This document shows positions 1 through 10,439 of a stretch of 64,000 nt of DNA, in pieces. The translations under genes and the position numbers were made by a program. The stretch is taken from NCBI GenBank assembly GCA_036320915.1, contig JAXBDG010000012.1:1104501-1168500 (forward strand), written 5' to 3'. The DNA is from Linnemannia elongata (lineage: Eukaryota > Mortierellomycota > Mortierellomycetes > Mortierellales > Mortierellaceae). Numbering within the stretch: the stretch's first letter is position 1; each line of letters starts with the position of its first letter. The notes beneath the pieces were generated by a model. It was not told the DNA's origin and made no database searches. It worked only from the letters and a program-made list of their open reading frames with translations.

Positions 1-49
1 GAGAGAGAGAGAAGGAGAAAGAGAAGAGAACTACTCATTATGACTGCAG

Positions 50-132
50 ACCTCTTTAATGACTGGTTGTCAAAGGAGCGACAAAGAGTTCGTAAAACTG
101 AGAATGGCTCCGCGGGCACTGACAAGGTTTAA
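50..132 (+). CDS. possible last exon of a gene entering from the left edge
   Basis: A TGCAG acceptor at 45-49 follows a purine-rich tract and opens a 27-codon frame ending in TAA at 130-132. The encoded tail begins near LFNDWLSKERQ and ends in GTDKV, hydrophilic and protein-like. An alternative reading is a 30-codon ORF from the ATG at 40. A strong hairpin follows 42 bases downstream, as expected for a 3' region. Too little is visible to name a family; the call rests on frame and splice consensus only. Confidence 0.3.
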
Positions 133-173
133 TTTCAATGACAATTATCCGTAAACCTACAGTCCTTTTTGTG

Positions 174-210
174 AAATAGCCCAACTTTTCCTATGAAAGC
201 TGGGCTATTT
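174..210. other. 37-nt imperfect palindrome (hairpin)
   Basis: AAATAGCCCA at 174-183 is exactly complementary to TGGGCTATTT at 201-210; after one mismatch the inner CTTT/AAAG pairs extend the stem, leaving a short loop. It lies just after the putative terminal exon at 50-132 and could be a 3' UTR or processing structure. Confidence 0.6.
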
Positions 211-580
211 GACGGGATTGTAATATATACACGAGCTATTCATTTTTTGTGTGGTGGCTGAAATAAGTTATTTCCCTATAGTTTTTCACATATATCTATG
301 CAACTTTTGTAAGGAGTGGAAGGAAGAGATGATTATGTATTTTGGTATTGGTTGTCTATTTATCTAAGTTACTCTAATCGGGGTTCCAACTGTTGCAATC
401 TACCTCATCATGTGGTACCTATAAATCCTTTCACAAGAACTCGAATAGCTCGTGAATATTTCACAAAAAGGACTTTAGGCAATGACTATCAAAGGTTGAA
501 GATCCCATGTCACCATTTGAAGGGCAACGGTAGGAAAAAAAACTGGGGCAATGTTTAGATATTTTTAAAAAAAATAATTA
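211..580. other. intergenic, no gene recognised
   Basis: AT-rich sequence. An 80-codon open frame at 316-558 has no protein-like composition and no recognisable motif. Confidence 0.5.
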
Positions 581-1122
581 CGGTCAGGGTCGGTCTAACT
601 TAACCTATTTTCCGTTAGTTCGTTAATAGCTTAAATGGGCAATACGTTAACCAGTTAATACGTTAATTGGCTAAAGACCGGTTAAGGGAAGTAAAAAGGT
701 TACTGGCCTAAAAGATTTGCTCACTGCAGGGATCGAACCTGCGGCCTTTGCGTTATTAGCACAACGCTCTACCGACTAAGCTAAGCGAGCTACATCAAGC
801 TAAACGAGATGATTTGATGAATATTGAATTTCTTAGCCAATTATATACAGGAACTACTCATAATCTTGCATTTAGAGAGTCGACACCTGATCTCGAAACA
901 TTCCTTATATGCACGCCCATGCCAATAAATCACCTCGAAAAAAAACGAGTCAAAAGCATCGTTTTCTAGGGAAATAAAATCGCGTACCCAAAAAAAAAAA
1001 AGACCATTCTGAAGGCGTACAACATCACCATGATGATTTCTATCCATCTGGCGCTTCGCTAACTGGAAACCCCTTTTTTCGTGTTTATCCAGTTCTATTT
1101 GTGTTTCGTTTGAGCTGTGAAG
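581..1122. repeat. left arm of an inverted segmental duplication carrying tRNA-Ile
   Basis: The reverse complement of this interval aligns end to end with 8544-9156. Both flanks of the tRNA are shared, including the GTTAACGTATT-type TTAA-rich block outside it and the CATATAAGGAAT block inside it. The arms differ by many substitutions and small indels, and the right arm has about 34 extra bases, whereas the embedded 73-nt tRNA is identical in both. No ORF, terminal repeats or target-site duplication were seen, so a segmental duplication is favoured over a transposon. Confidence 0.85.
718..790 (-). tRNA. tRNA-Ile (anticodon AAU)
   Basis: Read on the minus strand it folds as a complete 73-nt cloverleaf: acceptor GCTCGCT pairs with AGTGAGC (one G-U), D arm GCTT/GAGC, anticodon stem TTGTG/CGCAA around loop CTAATAA with anticodon AAT (A34 expected to become inosine), five-base variable region, T arm GCAGG/CCTGC around TTCGATC, discriminator A. 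The internal B box GGTTCGATCC is intact. No intron. It is identical to the copy at 8920-8992. Confidence 0.95.
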
Positions 1123-2215
1123 GATAGCTACGATTGTTTTTTAGAGAGAGGTTACGGAACAGCGGACGGCACCCTGAAGAATTCCTTCCTCTTATTTGAC
1201 ATAGGGAGAATAAAAATAATAAAAACAAATTAACAACAACAAATGGATAAAGAAGGTACTGCTCTCAAAGAGCTGATCCATTACTCTGGTGACCGCGTAG
1301 GAAAAGTGTTTTTTTTTATGTTTAAATGCTAACAGTAGTATTCCTGTGAAAATAACAATGTGTCTGTCTCCCACTGGCGCAGATCTGTATAAAGGCGAAT
1401 TCTACTACGCCTTTTTCGCTTTTTTTTCGGGCTATATACCCTATCAATCTAGCCCACGTATATGCAAACAACATAGAAAGCCCGCAAAGGATATCCTAGG
1501 TGTATCCATTTCGAGGAGAGCGACAGTACGCACTTTTAGATAGACAATAGATAGAAATTAAAGTACATCCCATTTCCACCATCCAGACGACTTGTTTATG
1601 GAAGTTGTCAGATCCGCCATGAGCAAGAGCTCTTTGGTTCCTTCCACTGGCAAAGTCGCGCACCAGTAGAAGCAGAGATACACTACTTTACACAGTCAAG
1701 GGTTCGAATTGTCAACACTGACAGCAGCAAGTCCAGAACTGCACCTGGAGGTGATGGAGATGAAGGCAAGGTCGGCAGCCAAGGAGAATCGTAAGCTAAG
1801 GATACTCGGCCAGGATCAGAAGGACGATGAGGCGTGCATTATACACACACGGCTGGCGACGTTGTATTATTGCACATATTGGAGCCACGGGTTACAGCCT
1901 TGAAAGGATGACCAAGAACGAATCGCATCAAAGACAGCATGGACGATCGAGTGAGTAGAGAATGACGCTAGAACAGGTGTATTAGTTATGGTGGATATGG
2001 TCATTATTCATTGCCGAAAGACTTGCAAGAAGTAACCTGTAGAACCAGAGGGAGAGAGGAGGAAGAAGAAAATAATAAGCACAAGTGCTCGTAATTGTGT
2101 GTGTGTGTGTGTGAAAGGGAGAGCGAGAAGAAAGAGAGAGCGAGAAGAAAGAGAGAGAGACAGAGCCCAGGCATCCATCTATCCATCCATCGTTTGCCTT
2201 TGCCTTTGCCCTGTC

Positions 2216-2255
<40 letters not shown>

Positions 2256-2621
2256 CGAAGCCTCCTTTCTTTCCCTTTCTTCATCCTCTTCATTGTCCAG
2301 GTCCTTTCCTTTTTCCTTTGTTCCTTCGTTCCTATTTTCCTTTTTATTTTAATTCTATTCTCTTTCTCTCTTTTTCTTCCTCTTCCTCTTCCTCTTTCTC
2401 TTTCTCTTTCTTCACTCCCATCCTTTTGCTTGTCCCCTCCCTCCTCCCTCCCTCCCTCCCTCCCTCATCCTTTTTCTTAATCTCTTCCTTCCTCCTTCTT
2501 ATTCATCATCCTCCTCCTCCCACTTACTCCTCCTCCTCTTACTTTACCCTTTTCTATTCCTGTTGTCATCCACTCATTCCTTCCTTCTTCCTTTACAGAG
2601 CAACAGTCATCATCCCTGCAA
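1123..2621. other. intergenic and probable 5' leader of the Whi2-like gene
   Basis: 1123-2090 holds no convincing gene; a 64-codon frame at 1709-1903 has a hydrophilic helix-like stretch but no support. From about 2095 there are GT and GA microsatellites (GA at 2215-2255), then a 340-base polypyrimidine tract ending in a CAG at 2596-2598, 24 bases before the Whi2-like ATG. That looks like the acceptor of a leader intron; I could not fix its donor. Confidence 0.5.
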
Positions 2622-4510
2622 ATGTCAAACTCTCCTATCACTCAGGTCTCAGAGTCACCTATCACTCAGGTCGCCCAGTACTCCCCTGGGCCTGACTCAC
2701 CCTCTGGCCAGGCCTCCTTCCCCTCAAAACTCCTCCTCGACCTCCGTGGCACCCGCTTCGAGATCGACCGCGAGGTCCTCGTCTCCCTCCCCGAATCCAT
2801 CCTCATCGTCATGTTCCCCAACGGCCTCATCCTCGGCCGCGGTCACTCTGACCCCTATGACGACGACGACGACAACAACTCGGAGGAATCCATCTCACTC
2901 GACGACCAAATCATCTTTGTTGACTTTGACCCCGCCTGCATGGACTATGTTCTCGACTTTTACCACGAGGCCCAGATGGCCGGCGAGGCCCAGAGACTGG
3001 CCAACCCTAACGCCCATCTCCACAGCAGCAATCAGCATAACCTTGCTGCCCAGAACCCCTTGCTCAACAAGCAGGCCATTATCGTCCTCCGCGAGGAGCT
3101 CGACTATTTTGCCGTCATCCCCCCCAAGACCGGCTTCCTTGCCAAGGACGACGCCCCCGCCACAGGACCTGTCCATGCTGATCCCTCCAAGGTCAATGTC
3201 AAGACCCAGTGTGGGACCCACCTCTTAGAGCAGCGCAAGATCTTTACCGCCCTGCAGCGCAACATCAACAAGGAGAACAATGTCGCCGAACAGCACCTCA
3301 TCGATATGCTCTGCGTTTCTGGTTTCTCCCGCGACGACGAGTGGGGCTACCGCGACATCGAACCCAAAAAGACGTCCATTGTCAGTATCGCCCTCGTCAT
3401 GCTCAAGACCACAGGAAGTGGCAATCAGATGGCCACCGCCCAAAAGTTACTCCTCTTCTGGAGAAAGCCAGCGGTACGTCACACGCACACCAATGCTACT
3501 CCATCATACTCCTCTTTTTTTTGTCAAATGGGATATTCATGTTTTCAGGAGTATAAAAGGAGAGTATGGACTGAAGCAACCACACAGCCGGGCAACCATA
3601 TGGCTTGTTGGAACGTAGCCTTCAGGACACTGATATTGAACGCCATAGCACGGAACGACAGCACCTTCGTGCATACAGCAAGAGTACCATGGGGTTGAAC
3701 TAGAGCTAAATTTGATTACAATAACTGTGCTCAGTTGTTGTTTCGCTCTATCATTATTGGGGGCTAATCTTTTCAAGGGGCCGACAGACACCATGCCAGC
3801 AGACAAGTGGACAGACATACGGACAGACGATAACACTCGACCTGAACAAAGTGCACTGGAAGGAAGAGGGGTTGGGGCTGAAGGAAACCTGTCGTGTGTA
3901 CATCTCAGTCTCAGGGATGTTAACAGCAGCAAACGCCTGAACACGTCTTACATCTCAAAACAAACAAACAATTGTGAAAGTCATGCATGTATCGTCGTTG
4001 CGTTGAGCCCCTGGTTCTGTGTGTTCAATTATCATGGCCCTGCTGCATGTCATTCGTATCCCCTCCCCCCCCCCCCCCCCCCCCCCACACACACACAGTC
4101 TTGTATTATTGCATTTCATTTTCTCGGATTACACCTCTCCTTTTTTCTTCGTTCCCCTCGTCTCTTCTCTTCACTTTTGCTTTGTCAATGCACCAAACAA
4201 CCACAGAACCTCTATAAACAAAAAAAATCAAGAGGAGCTGGAGGGAGTTGACTCTCTTTTGTCATCAAGCCCTCACTGTCGACATGACGGACAGGTCGAG
4301 GAAACCAATTATCTTACCCTTCGTCGACAAGAGAAGGCCAACTACCTTGTCCACTAATGCTACTTTCTTGTTACTCCTTTTGCTATTTGCTGACAATAGA
4401 GGAAATGCTGGTGGGATGGCGTTGAAGTGGAGCTGGATCAGGATGAACACAAACTGCCCATTCGCCTCTGGGCCAGACGGACATGGACCCTGGAATTGGT
4501 CCTCGTTTAG
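2622..4510 (+). CDS. Whi2-like BTB/KCTD-fold stress regulator (2 exons)
   Basis: Join 2622-3473 and 4400-4510, 320 aa. The first exon carries the BTB/KCTD-type fold at about residues 36-115 (DLRGTRFEIDREVL, then SLPESILIVMFPNG and FVDFDPACMDYVLDFY). Joining in phase 0 at GTACGT/AATAG gives the C-terminal signature KPA-RKCWWDG followed by LWARRTWTLELVLV, which I associate with the yeast Whi2 family. Whi2 works with Psr1/Psr2 phosphatases in the general stress response and in damping TORC1 when amino acids are low; that role is family knowledge. The 926-nt intron is long and contains a 22-C run at 4065-4086. If the intron is read through, the frame stays open to 3698 and the protein lacks the RKCWW end. 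A polyaspartate patch follows the first BTB block (about residues 86-90). Confidence 0.85.
4065..4086. repeat. 22-bp poly-C tract
   Basis: Uninterrupted C run followed directly by a CA repeat, inside the long intron of the Whi2-like gene. Confidence 0.95.
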
Positions 4511-5177
4511 GACCATTGCTTCTACAAAGGATCTACATGGTCATCCATAAGGAGGATATGTCTTTCATTCAGGAACATTTAAAGATTTTTCGCAAAGGGT
4601 AGTAGCCCAATCGGAACGTGAGGCATTGGCACTGGTTTGAAATGGACATATTGCCGTCAGGCCACATTCAATGCGGACCAAAAAGGTCCATTTTGTTATC
4701 ACTCAATTCTCATCTCCTGTCGTCCTACTCTCTTCCAATTTGCTTTTTTACTCTTCATCTTTCCTTCTTTGATATCGATATGCACATTCGTGCTCCTTTC
4801 TCCACCAAATCCATTGTCTATTTATCTTCTTTGATACCACGATTCTACCTTTCATGCCTTTTTTTTTTCTTTGTCAATATACCTCTTCCTTCCTTTCTCT
4901 AATAAAAAAAATACGACCTCTTTGCTATGGAGACTCAAAGCAAAACGGGAAGCGAATAGTAGTTTTGGTCCGCAATGGTTATTGCTACGCCTTCCAGGGG
5001 CGATTGTTCATCGTGGTTCGGTTTATTTGGAAAGATAATGGAGATAACAGTATGTGTGTTGAGGGATGAGCATGTGTACTATCTGCGTCCATGTAAAGTG
5101 GAATGGGCTACAAGCACAATGTAAGTGAAAGAAGGACAACAAAAGAAAGGAAGGATCGAGTAAAAACATTTTTGTCC
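4511..5177. other. convergent intergenic region
   Basis: Lies between the 3' ends of the Whi2-like gene (+) and the CotH gene (-). T-rich in its middle, AATAAAAAA near 4902. No gene seen. Confidence 0.6.
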
Positions 5178-7096
5178 TTATAGAAACATAGCAGCGGCAA
5201 CCACAACGCCGAGGGCAAGCACACCAGAATGTACACCCTGACTGGGCGGAGCAGAACTTCCGATCTGCTTGTCTCCATTAGGACCGTCTTCGTCCTCGTC
5301 GTCGTCATTATCGATGCTGCCCGCGTTCTTGGGAGGCGAAGGGACACGATCGACGAGTCCCGCGGGGATCTGAAAACCAAGCTCGTTGGCGACAAGGGCT
5401 GACATCTGTGTGACCCAGGGGATGACGCCGGTGGTCATATCCTTGGTGGGATGGTTCAAGTTGTTGTTAAAGTCCTCGAAGGTAAAGCCGTTGTTAATAC
5501 CGTCAGAGTGGCGCTTGAGACCGATATCCCACTTGGCATCGTCGGAGAGCATCTTGTTGTAGGCCTGGATGCGTGGTACAAGGGCCTCGGGTTTGAAGGC
5601 TGTGGTGATCAACTCCTTGAGGACCTGCTCGAACATTCCGTTGATCTGCTGGTTTTGGAGGATCAGCTTGCTGACCAGGGGGCGGGGACCTTCAGACGAC
5701 ATGTCGTACCAGTTCTTGTAGGAGGGAAAGCGAGATGAAGGAGCACCGTTGCCAAAAGTGCCATCAAAGTCAGTAGGGAGCCACTGCCACTTGCCCGAAG
5801 GACCCATGGTGGGGTTCATATACATGAAATAGTTCGAGGCCGAGAGCCAGTAGTTGTCAAAAGCACCAGCAAGGTACTCGAGAGCCATGTTACGGAGGAC
5901 ACCATCGAGATCCAGGCGGGTGTTGTTCCAGAAACCAACGGGATCGGGAGTTGAGGCAGGGTCAAAGTCCTGAAGAGATTTCATCAACTCGATCAAGTCC
6001 TTGAGGGGATCCTCCTTGGGGTTCTTGCCGAGATATTGTGAGACATAGCTAATCTCCTGGTCATAATTGGACGAGTGGGGGCCTTGGTACTCGAGCGTGG
6101 CCTTGTTTTCGTTGAAGGCGTTCATCTGGACCAAGGAACCGCGCTCACTCTTTCCATCGCCCTGGTGAACAGTCTGCTTAAGGAAAGACTTCTTGATGTC
6201 ATCGACCATCAAGTAGAGACCGTAAGGTTTGTTGTTGACAAAGAGACGGACCCAAGCACCTTGCTGGGTGGGGATACCGGCAGAGTTAAGCATATCGATG
6301 TAGAGCTTCTCACGCATCATGGTGGGATCCATGACCATCGAGCGCAGCTTGATGTTGGGACGATGGAAAAAGGTCTGGTTGTAGTCGGTGTCAAACTTGA
6401 ACTTGAACGATTGCTTCTGGTGTTCCTTGGACGACTTGCCGGCGGTCTTGAGGGTGATGTTAGCCTGACTGTGGATGACCTTGGAGTTGATAAAGCGGAA
6501 ATCGACTTTGTAGCCCTTGCCATTGAAGACGTTGTTGTTCATCTCATCGATGGAGGCCTGGGGAGCGGTGACATGGATTGTTGCAATTTGCTTGTGTTTG
6601 AAGGACTTAGTCTTGGAGGGATAGTGGGCCATGTAGGTGTAAGGGATCTTGGGGAGGTCCCAAACGGTAGTCTGGCGCTCAAAGAACTCGTTCAAGGTCT
6701 TATTATCCTTGGCGGGGTCCAGGAGCTTGCGGGAGAAACTCTCAGCCTTGACGGCCGAACCGGCATTATCGAGTTCGACGTAGGAGTACTCAACATTACC
6801 ATCGACACCGGCGACGGTACCAGTGTGGACAGGGAAGGTATCCTCGGTGGCTACTAAGCGGTGGACAGCGCCTCCAATCGAAACACCAAAGGTGCCGCTG
6901 GAGGTTGAAGGATATCCGATGACGTTAAAAGTGACTAAACGAATCGAATGGGCAAGAAGGAAGTAGGGTTTAGGGCGCCTGAGTATGCACGGTGGATAAT
7001 AGAGAGCCCGATTTCATGGACGAGGAGGGGCAGGCAGGACTTACTGTCGGCAAAGGCCACGGAGGCCAAAGCGGCGAATCCAACAAAGATCTTCAT
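5178..7096 (-). CDS. GPI-anchored CotH-family protein kinase (2 exons)
   Basis: Join of complement 7096-7045 and 6934-5178, 602 aa. Exon 1 encodes a signal peptide (MKIFVGFAALASVAFA); the 110-nt intron (GTAAGT/TTTAG) joins in frame at D-ITFNVIGYP. A beta-rich N-terminal domain leads to the CotH kinase domain, about residues 135-515, with HQKQSFKFKF, MREKLYIDMLN (224-234), GLYLMVDDIKK, FDNYWLSASNYF and the acidic PTDFDGTFG (404-412), fitting the metal-binding acidic residues of the family. The tail has an acidic linker (DNDDDEDED), a small-residue site and a terminal hydrophobic segment, as in GPI-anchored cell surface proteins. CotH proteins phosphorylate protein substrates in bacterial spore coats; fungal members are surface proteins of Mucoromycota and Mortierellomycota. 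Substrate here is unknown. Confidence 0.92.
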
Positions 7097-8543
7097 TTCT
7101 GTGGATTAATAAAAAAGGTATGTGTAGATTTCTTTAGAAGTGCAGCCAATGACCTAGGAATGGTAGAGAGGAATGGAGGGTGCAGATGAAAAAGGAGGAA
7201 GGAAGGGAAGAAGGAAAGAAGGGAAGAAGGAAGGGAGGAAGGAGGGAACAATGAATGAAGTTTGAAAGATGAATGAGTAAGGTGAAGGCAAAAAGAAAGG
7301 AAGGAATGAGAAAGAAACAAAGAGGTGTATCGAAGGAAGGAGGGATAGGGCTCTCCTTTTATTTCTTCCGAGAATAAAAGTTGTAGGTCAGAGATTCAGT
7401 TCAGACATACATACGTAGATATATGTAGCTCCGCACTGGCAACCCGACTCGCCTGGGCCCGCTCGTTATCATCGTCATCCATCGCCATCCTCATCATCTT
7501 CTATAAAAACTCCTTGGTCCCTTCCCCCCCTAAGACATAACTGTCTGTTTCTTTTGTCTGTCTTTGTCTGTCTGCTTGTCTATCTATCTCTTTTTGTGTC
7601 TGTCAGCCTGTTTGGACCATTTCAGGTCCAGCGCTTCATCGTAAGGCGCCTTGTTTCACCTTTGATCTTTTTTTATTTTTTTTACTACTTACCTGCTCAG
7701 GTAGATCGCCATTCAGGTACATGTGTGTGTGTGCCCTTTTTTTTCATTAATCGGGCATGAAAACTTGGACTCGTCAAGCAACAGAGATAAACAGCACAGC
7801 GGCACGATTTTTTTCCCCCATCAATACATTTGTTCCTCTCACCTGGCCTTTTCTTGTTCCTCTTTCCTTCTTAATCCTTCTTTACTTCAATTGCTCACTA
7901 CTAGGGTTTATCAACAGCAGGTGCGACAGTGCTAGGAATGAGGAGGAAGGCTGTTTCAACAGACAACAGAAACGTTGGAAAGAAAAACATCTATTTCAAG
8001 ACTTCTATCTCCTTCATGTTGGGTTTAGAAACTGTGTCTTGGATAGGCACACCAACACACTCCCTTCACCAATTTAACCGCACGCCACACACGCCTAGAT
8101 TTGTTTGAACATAAAAACATAAAGTAAAGGGGAAGAGAGAGAAGAAAGGAATGAGGGGATTCAGAAAGTAGGAAAGTAGGAAAGTAGGAAAGTAGGATAG
8201 TAAACTTGGGATAGTAGAATAGTAATGAAAGAATGAAAGAAATAAGGAAGGAAGAGAAAACAACAGCGGGCGTCGGACATAACACAACCGACAGTGACAA
8301 TGCAGGGATTAGAGGGTCAGAGTCAGGGTCCGACTGCGTTCTATCCTGGGATTGCGACCGGAGATGGACACGGGTGACTGAGTGATTTCATAAAAGCGGA
8401 ACCGAGGGTCAAGGATGATATGAGCCACATAAACCCACTCCACTTTCTCCTTCTAGTCCATCATACAAGAAAAGGCTCTTCAGTGCACCATCCACCAGTT
8501 ACAGATCGGTTCGGAACCTGTCCCAACACAACAAACGTCGTTG
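7097..8543. other. intergenic with minisatellite
   Basis: Upstream region of the CotH gene, with GGAAG-rich low complexity at 7190-7340 and a TATA-like element on the minus strand near 7350-7360. At 8164-8198 an 8-bp unit (GAAAGTAG) repeats about four times. No gene recognised. Confidence 0.55.
8164..8198. repeat. 8-bp tandem repeat (GAAAGTAG)
   Basis: About four consecutive copies, the last one changed to GGATAG. Confidence 0.85.
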
Positions 8544-9156
8544 TTCTTCGCAGCTCAAACGAAAGACAAAATAGAACTGGATACACACGAACAAAGGAGT
8601 TTTCAGTGAGCAAAGCGCCAGACGGGCAGAAACCATCATGGGTGATGTAACAGTGGTCTTGACTCTAATCACCCTGAAGGCCTGTACGCCTTCAGAGTGG
8701 TCTTTATTTTTTCTCTTGGTACGCGATTTTTGTTTCCCTAGAACACAGCGCCTTTGAACTGCTCGTTTTTTCCGAGATGATTTATTGACATGAGCGTGCA
8801 TATAAGGAATATTGTAAAGTCAGGTGCTGACTCTCTAAATGCAAGGACATTTATAGTTCCTGTATATAACTGGCTGAGAAATTCAATTTTCATCAAATCA
8901 TCTCGTTTAGCTTGGTGTAGCTCGCTTAGCTTAGTCGGTAGAGCGTTGTGCTAATAACGCAAAGGCCGCAGGTTCGATCCCTGCAGTGAGCAATCTTTTG
9001 GACCAGTAACCTTTTACTTCCCTTAACCGGTCTTTAGCCAATTAACGTATTAACTGGTTAACGTATTGACCATTTAAGCTATTAATTAGCTGCAAATAGG
9101 TTAAAAAACCCCCTGCAGATTGGTATCATTTTTTGAACAAGTTAGACTGACCTGGC
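8544..9156. repeat. right arm of the inverted duplication carrying tRNA-Ile
   Basis: Inverted counterpart of 581-1122. It contains an extra block of about 34 bases near 8650-8684, next to a small hairpin CTGAAGGC/GCCTTCAG (8673-8694) absent in this form from the left arm. The intervening 7.4 kb contains the Whi2-like and CotH genes. Confidence 0.85.
8920..8992 (+). tRNA. tRNA-Ile (anticodon AAU)
   Basis: 73-nt cloverleaf identical base for base to the minus-strand copy at 718-790: acceptor GCTCGCT/AGTGAGC, anticodon loop CTAATAA, T arm with TTCGATC, discriminator A, no intron and no encoded CCA end beyond the first bases. Flanked by duplicated sequence on both sides. Confidence 0.95.
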
Positions 9157-9944
9157 TCCCAGTTGGCCACTTCTTTCGAAGTATTGATAAACATGGTGAG
9201 TGTAAATGGAAAACAGAACTCGCGCAGTCGGATTCAAACGTCATTTTACGAAACAGGAACGATGAGGAGAGGTAAAGTTGAACCGACGATAGCTTTCATA
9301 AACTGTCCCTTGGCAGCAACAACTTTACTGAGTATTTGTTTCCGTTCGTCATAAAGGGGACACCTTGTCTCTTCCCTCCCCCATTCCGGCTCCCAACAAG
9401 AAGAAAAATATTCTGTCAAGCTCATGTGCGCAACGCTCTCAAGAATACATGCGTCTTGGCAGCCGCAGAGGGAGAGACTACAACATGTACATATGCTAGT
9501 GCTGTATGCGTTGTGGTGAGAGTGTGAGCAGCGGGATATTCTTTCTTTGATGTTCGACGCTTAGCCTTTTCTCGGCTCGAAGGGAGAGAGAAGGGAGAGA
9601 ACGATAGATTCCAGCCAATAGGGTCGAAGGAAGAGTTGACTGGTTGTAAGAAAAGGGAGGAGCAAACAACTTTTCAAGTTTTGAGCTGGCCTGCTTTCTT
9701 GTTTGAACCTTTTTCCTTTCGACAGTGAGCCGCGCGCGCGACGAGGGATGAAGGGGATAGGGGAAACAAGGTTTCTGCGAAGGAAGGAGGAGGGAGAGGA
9801 GAAAAATGGGAAAGAGGAGTGAAGGGAAAGGCATCCGACACCCACTTCTCTGTCATTTTGCTCTCGCATGTGCTTCAAGCAGGAGCCGTCGTTTTCGTTT
9901 GTTTGCGTGTGTATGTCCATGTCGTTGTGGATGTAATCGAACCC

Positions 9945-10012
9945 TTTTTGCTTTTTGTCCAGTTCAATTGAATGGTTCTTTTTGCTTTTTGGTCAGTTCA
10001 ATTGAATGGTTC
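9945..10012. repeat. 34-bp direct tandem repeat, two copies
   Basis: 9945-9978 and 9979-10012 are adjacent copies that differ only by a single-base shift in the middle (TTGTCCAG versus TTGGTCAG). Each holds the palindromic core TTCAATTGAA. It sits about 430 bp upstream of the SCP2 ATG and may be a promoter element. Confidence 0.85.
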
Positions 10013-10299
10013 AATCCGATCCAACCCCTTTTTCTGTTACACTTGCTTGTTGGCAGCAAAGTGAACAATAATAACAACCACAACAACAACAACTACAACA
10101 ACAACAGCAACCGGTGCAACAGTAACAGCAGACGCTCAGAACGACAGTAGCGACTCAGACAAGCCGATCTTTCGTCATGTATACCAGTACTGTATGTATC
10201 ACTCCACAGAGAGAGAACTTTATTACATTATTTCTACAGTACTCTACATTTTTCTCGGCTCCTGCTCCTCGTGCTCCTCCCCCATCACTCCTCCTCATC

Positions 10300-10307
10300 A
10301 TAAAAGG
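10300..10307 (+). promoter_or_regulatory. TATA-like element of the SCP2 gene
   Basis: ATAAAAGG about 135 bp upstream of the ATG, followed by a CT-rich then CAA-rich leader. Confidence 0.45.
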
Positions 10308-10439
10308 ACGTCGATCGTCTCTTGCTTTTCCATTTCCTCATTCACTCACTCACCTCTCCTCTTCTCAAAAAAAAAAACACTCCACCCCCCGGCAACCACC
10401 AAACCAACCAGCAACAACAGCAACAACAACGAATTGACA

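Larger units (their letters stand above)
9157..10439. other. upstream region of the SCP2 gene
   Basis: No gene seen in 9157-9900. From 9945 there is a 34-bp tandem repeat, then CAA-rich leader-like sequence at 10065-10135, a TATA-like element at 10300-10307 and a pyrimidine-rich leader up to the ATG at 10440. Confidence 0.6.

Noticed and set aside
1700..1712. Isolated GGTTCGAATT resembling a tRNA B box
   Set aside because: No cloverleaf can be formed around it on either strand.
2099..2695. 198-codon plus-strand frame before and over the Whi2-like start
   Set aside because: Translation is Arg/Glu and Ser/Phe/Leu low complexity from GA and CT repeats; the Whi2-like frame from 2622 has the real domain.
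6075..6857. 260-codon frame antisense to the CotH gene
   Set aside because: Shadow frame; Val/Leu/Asp/Gly composition typical for reverse reading of biased codons.
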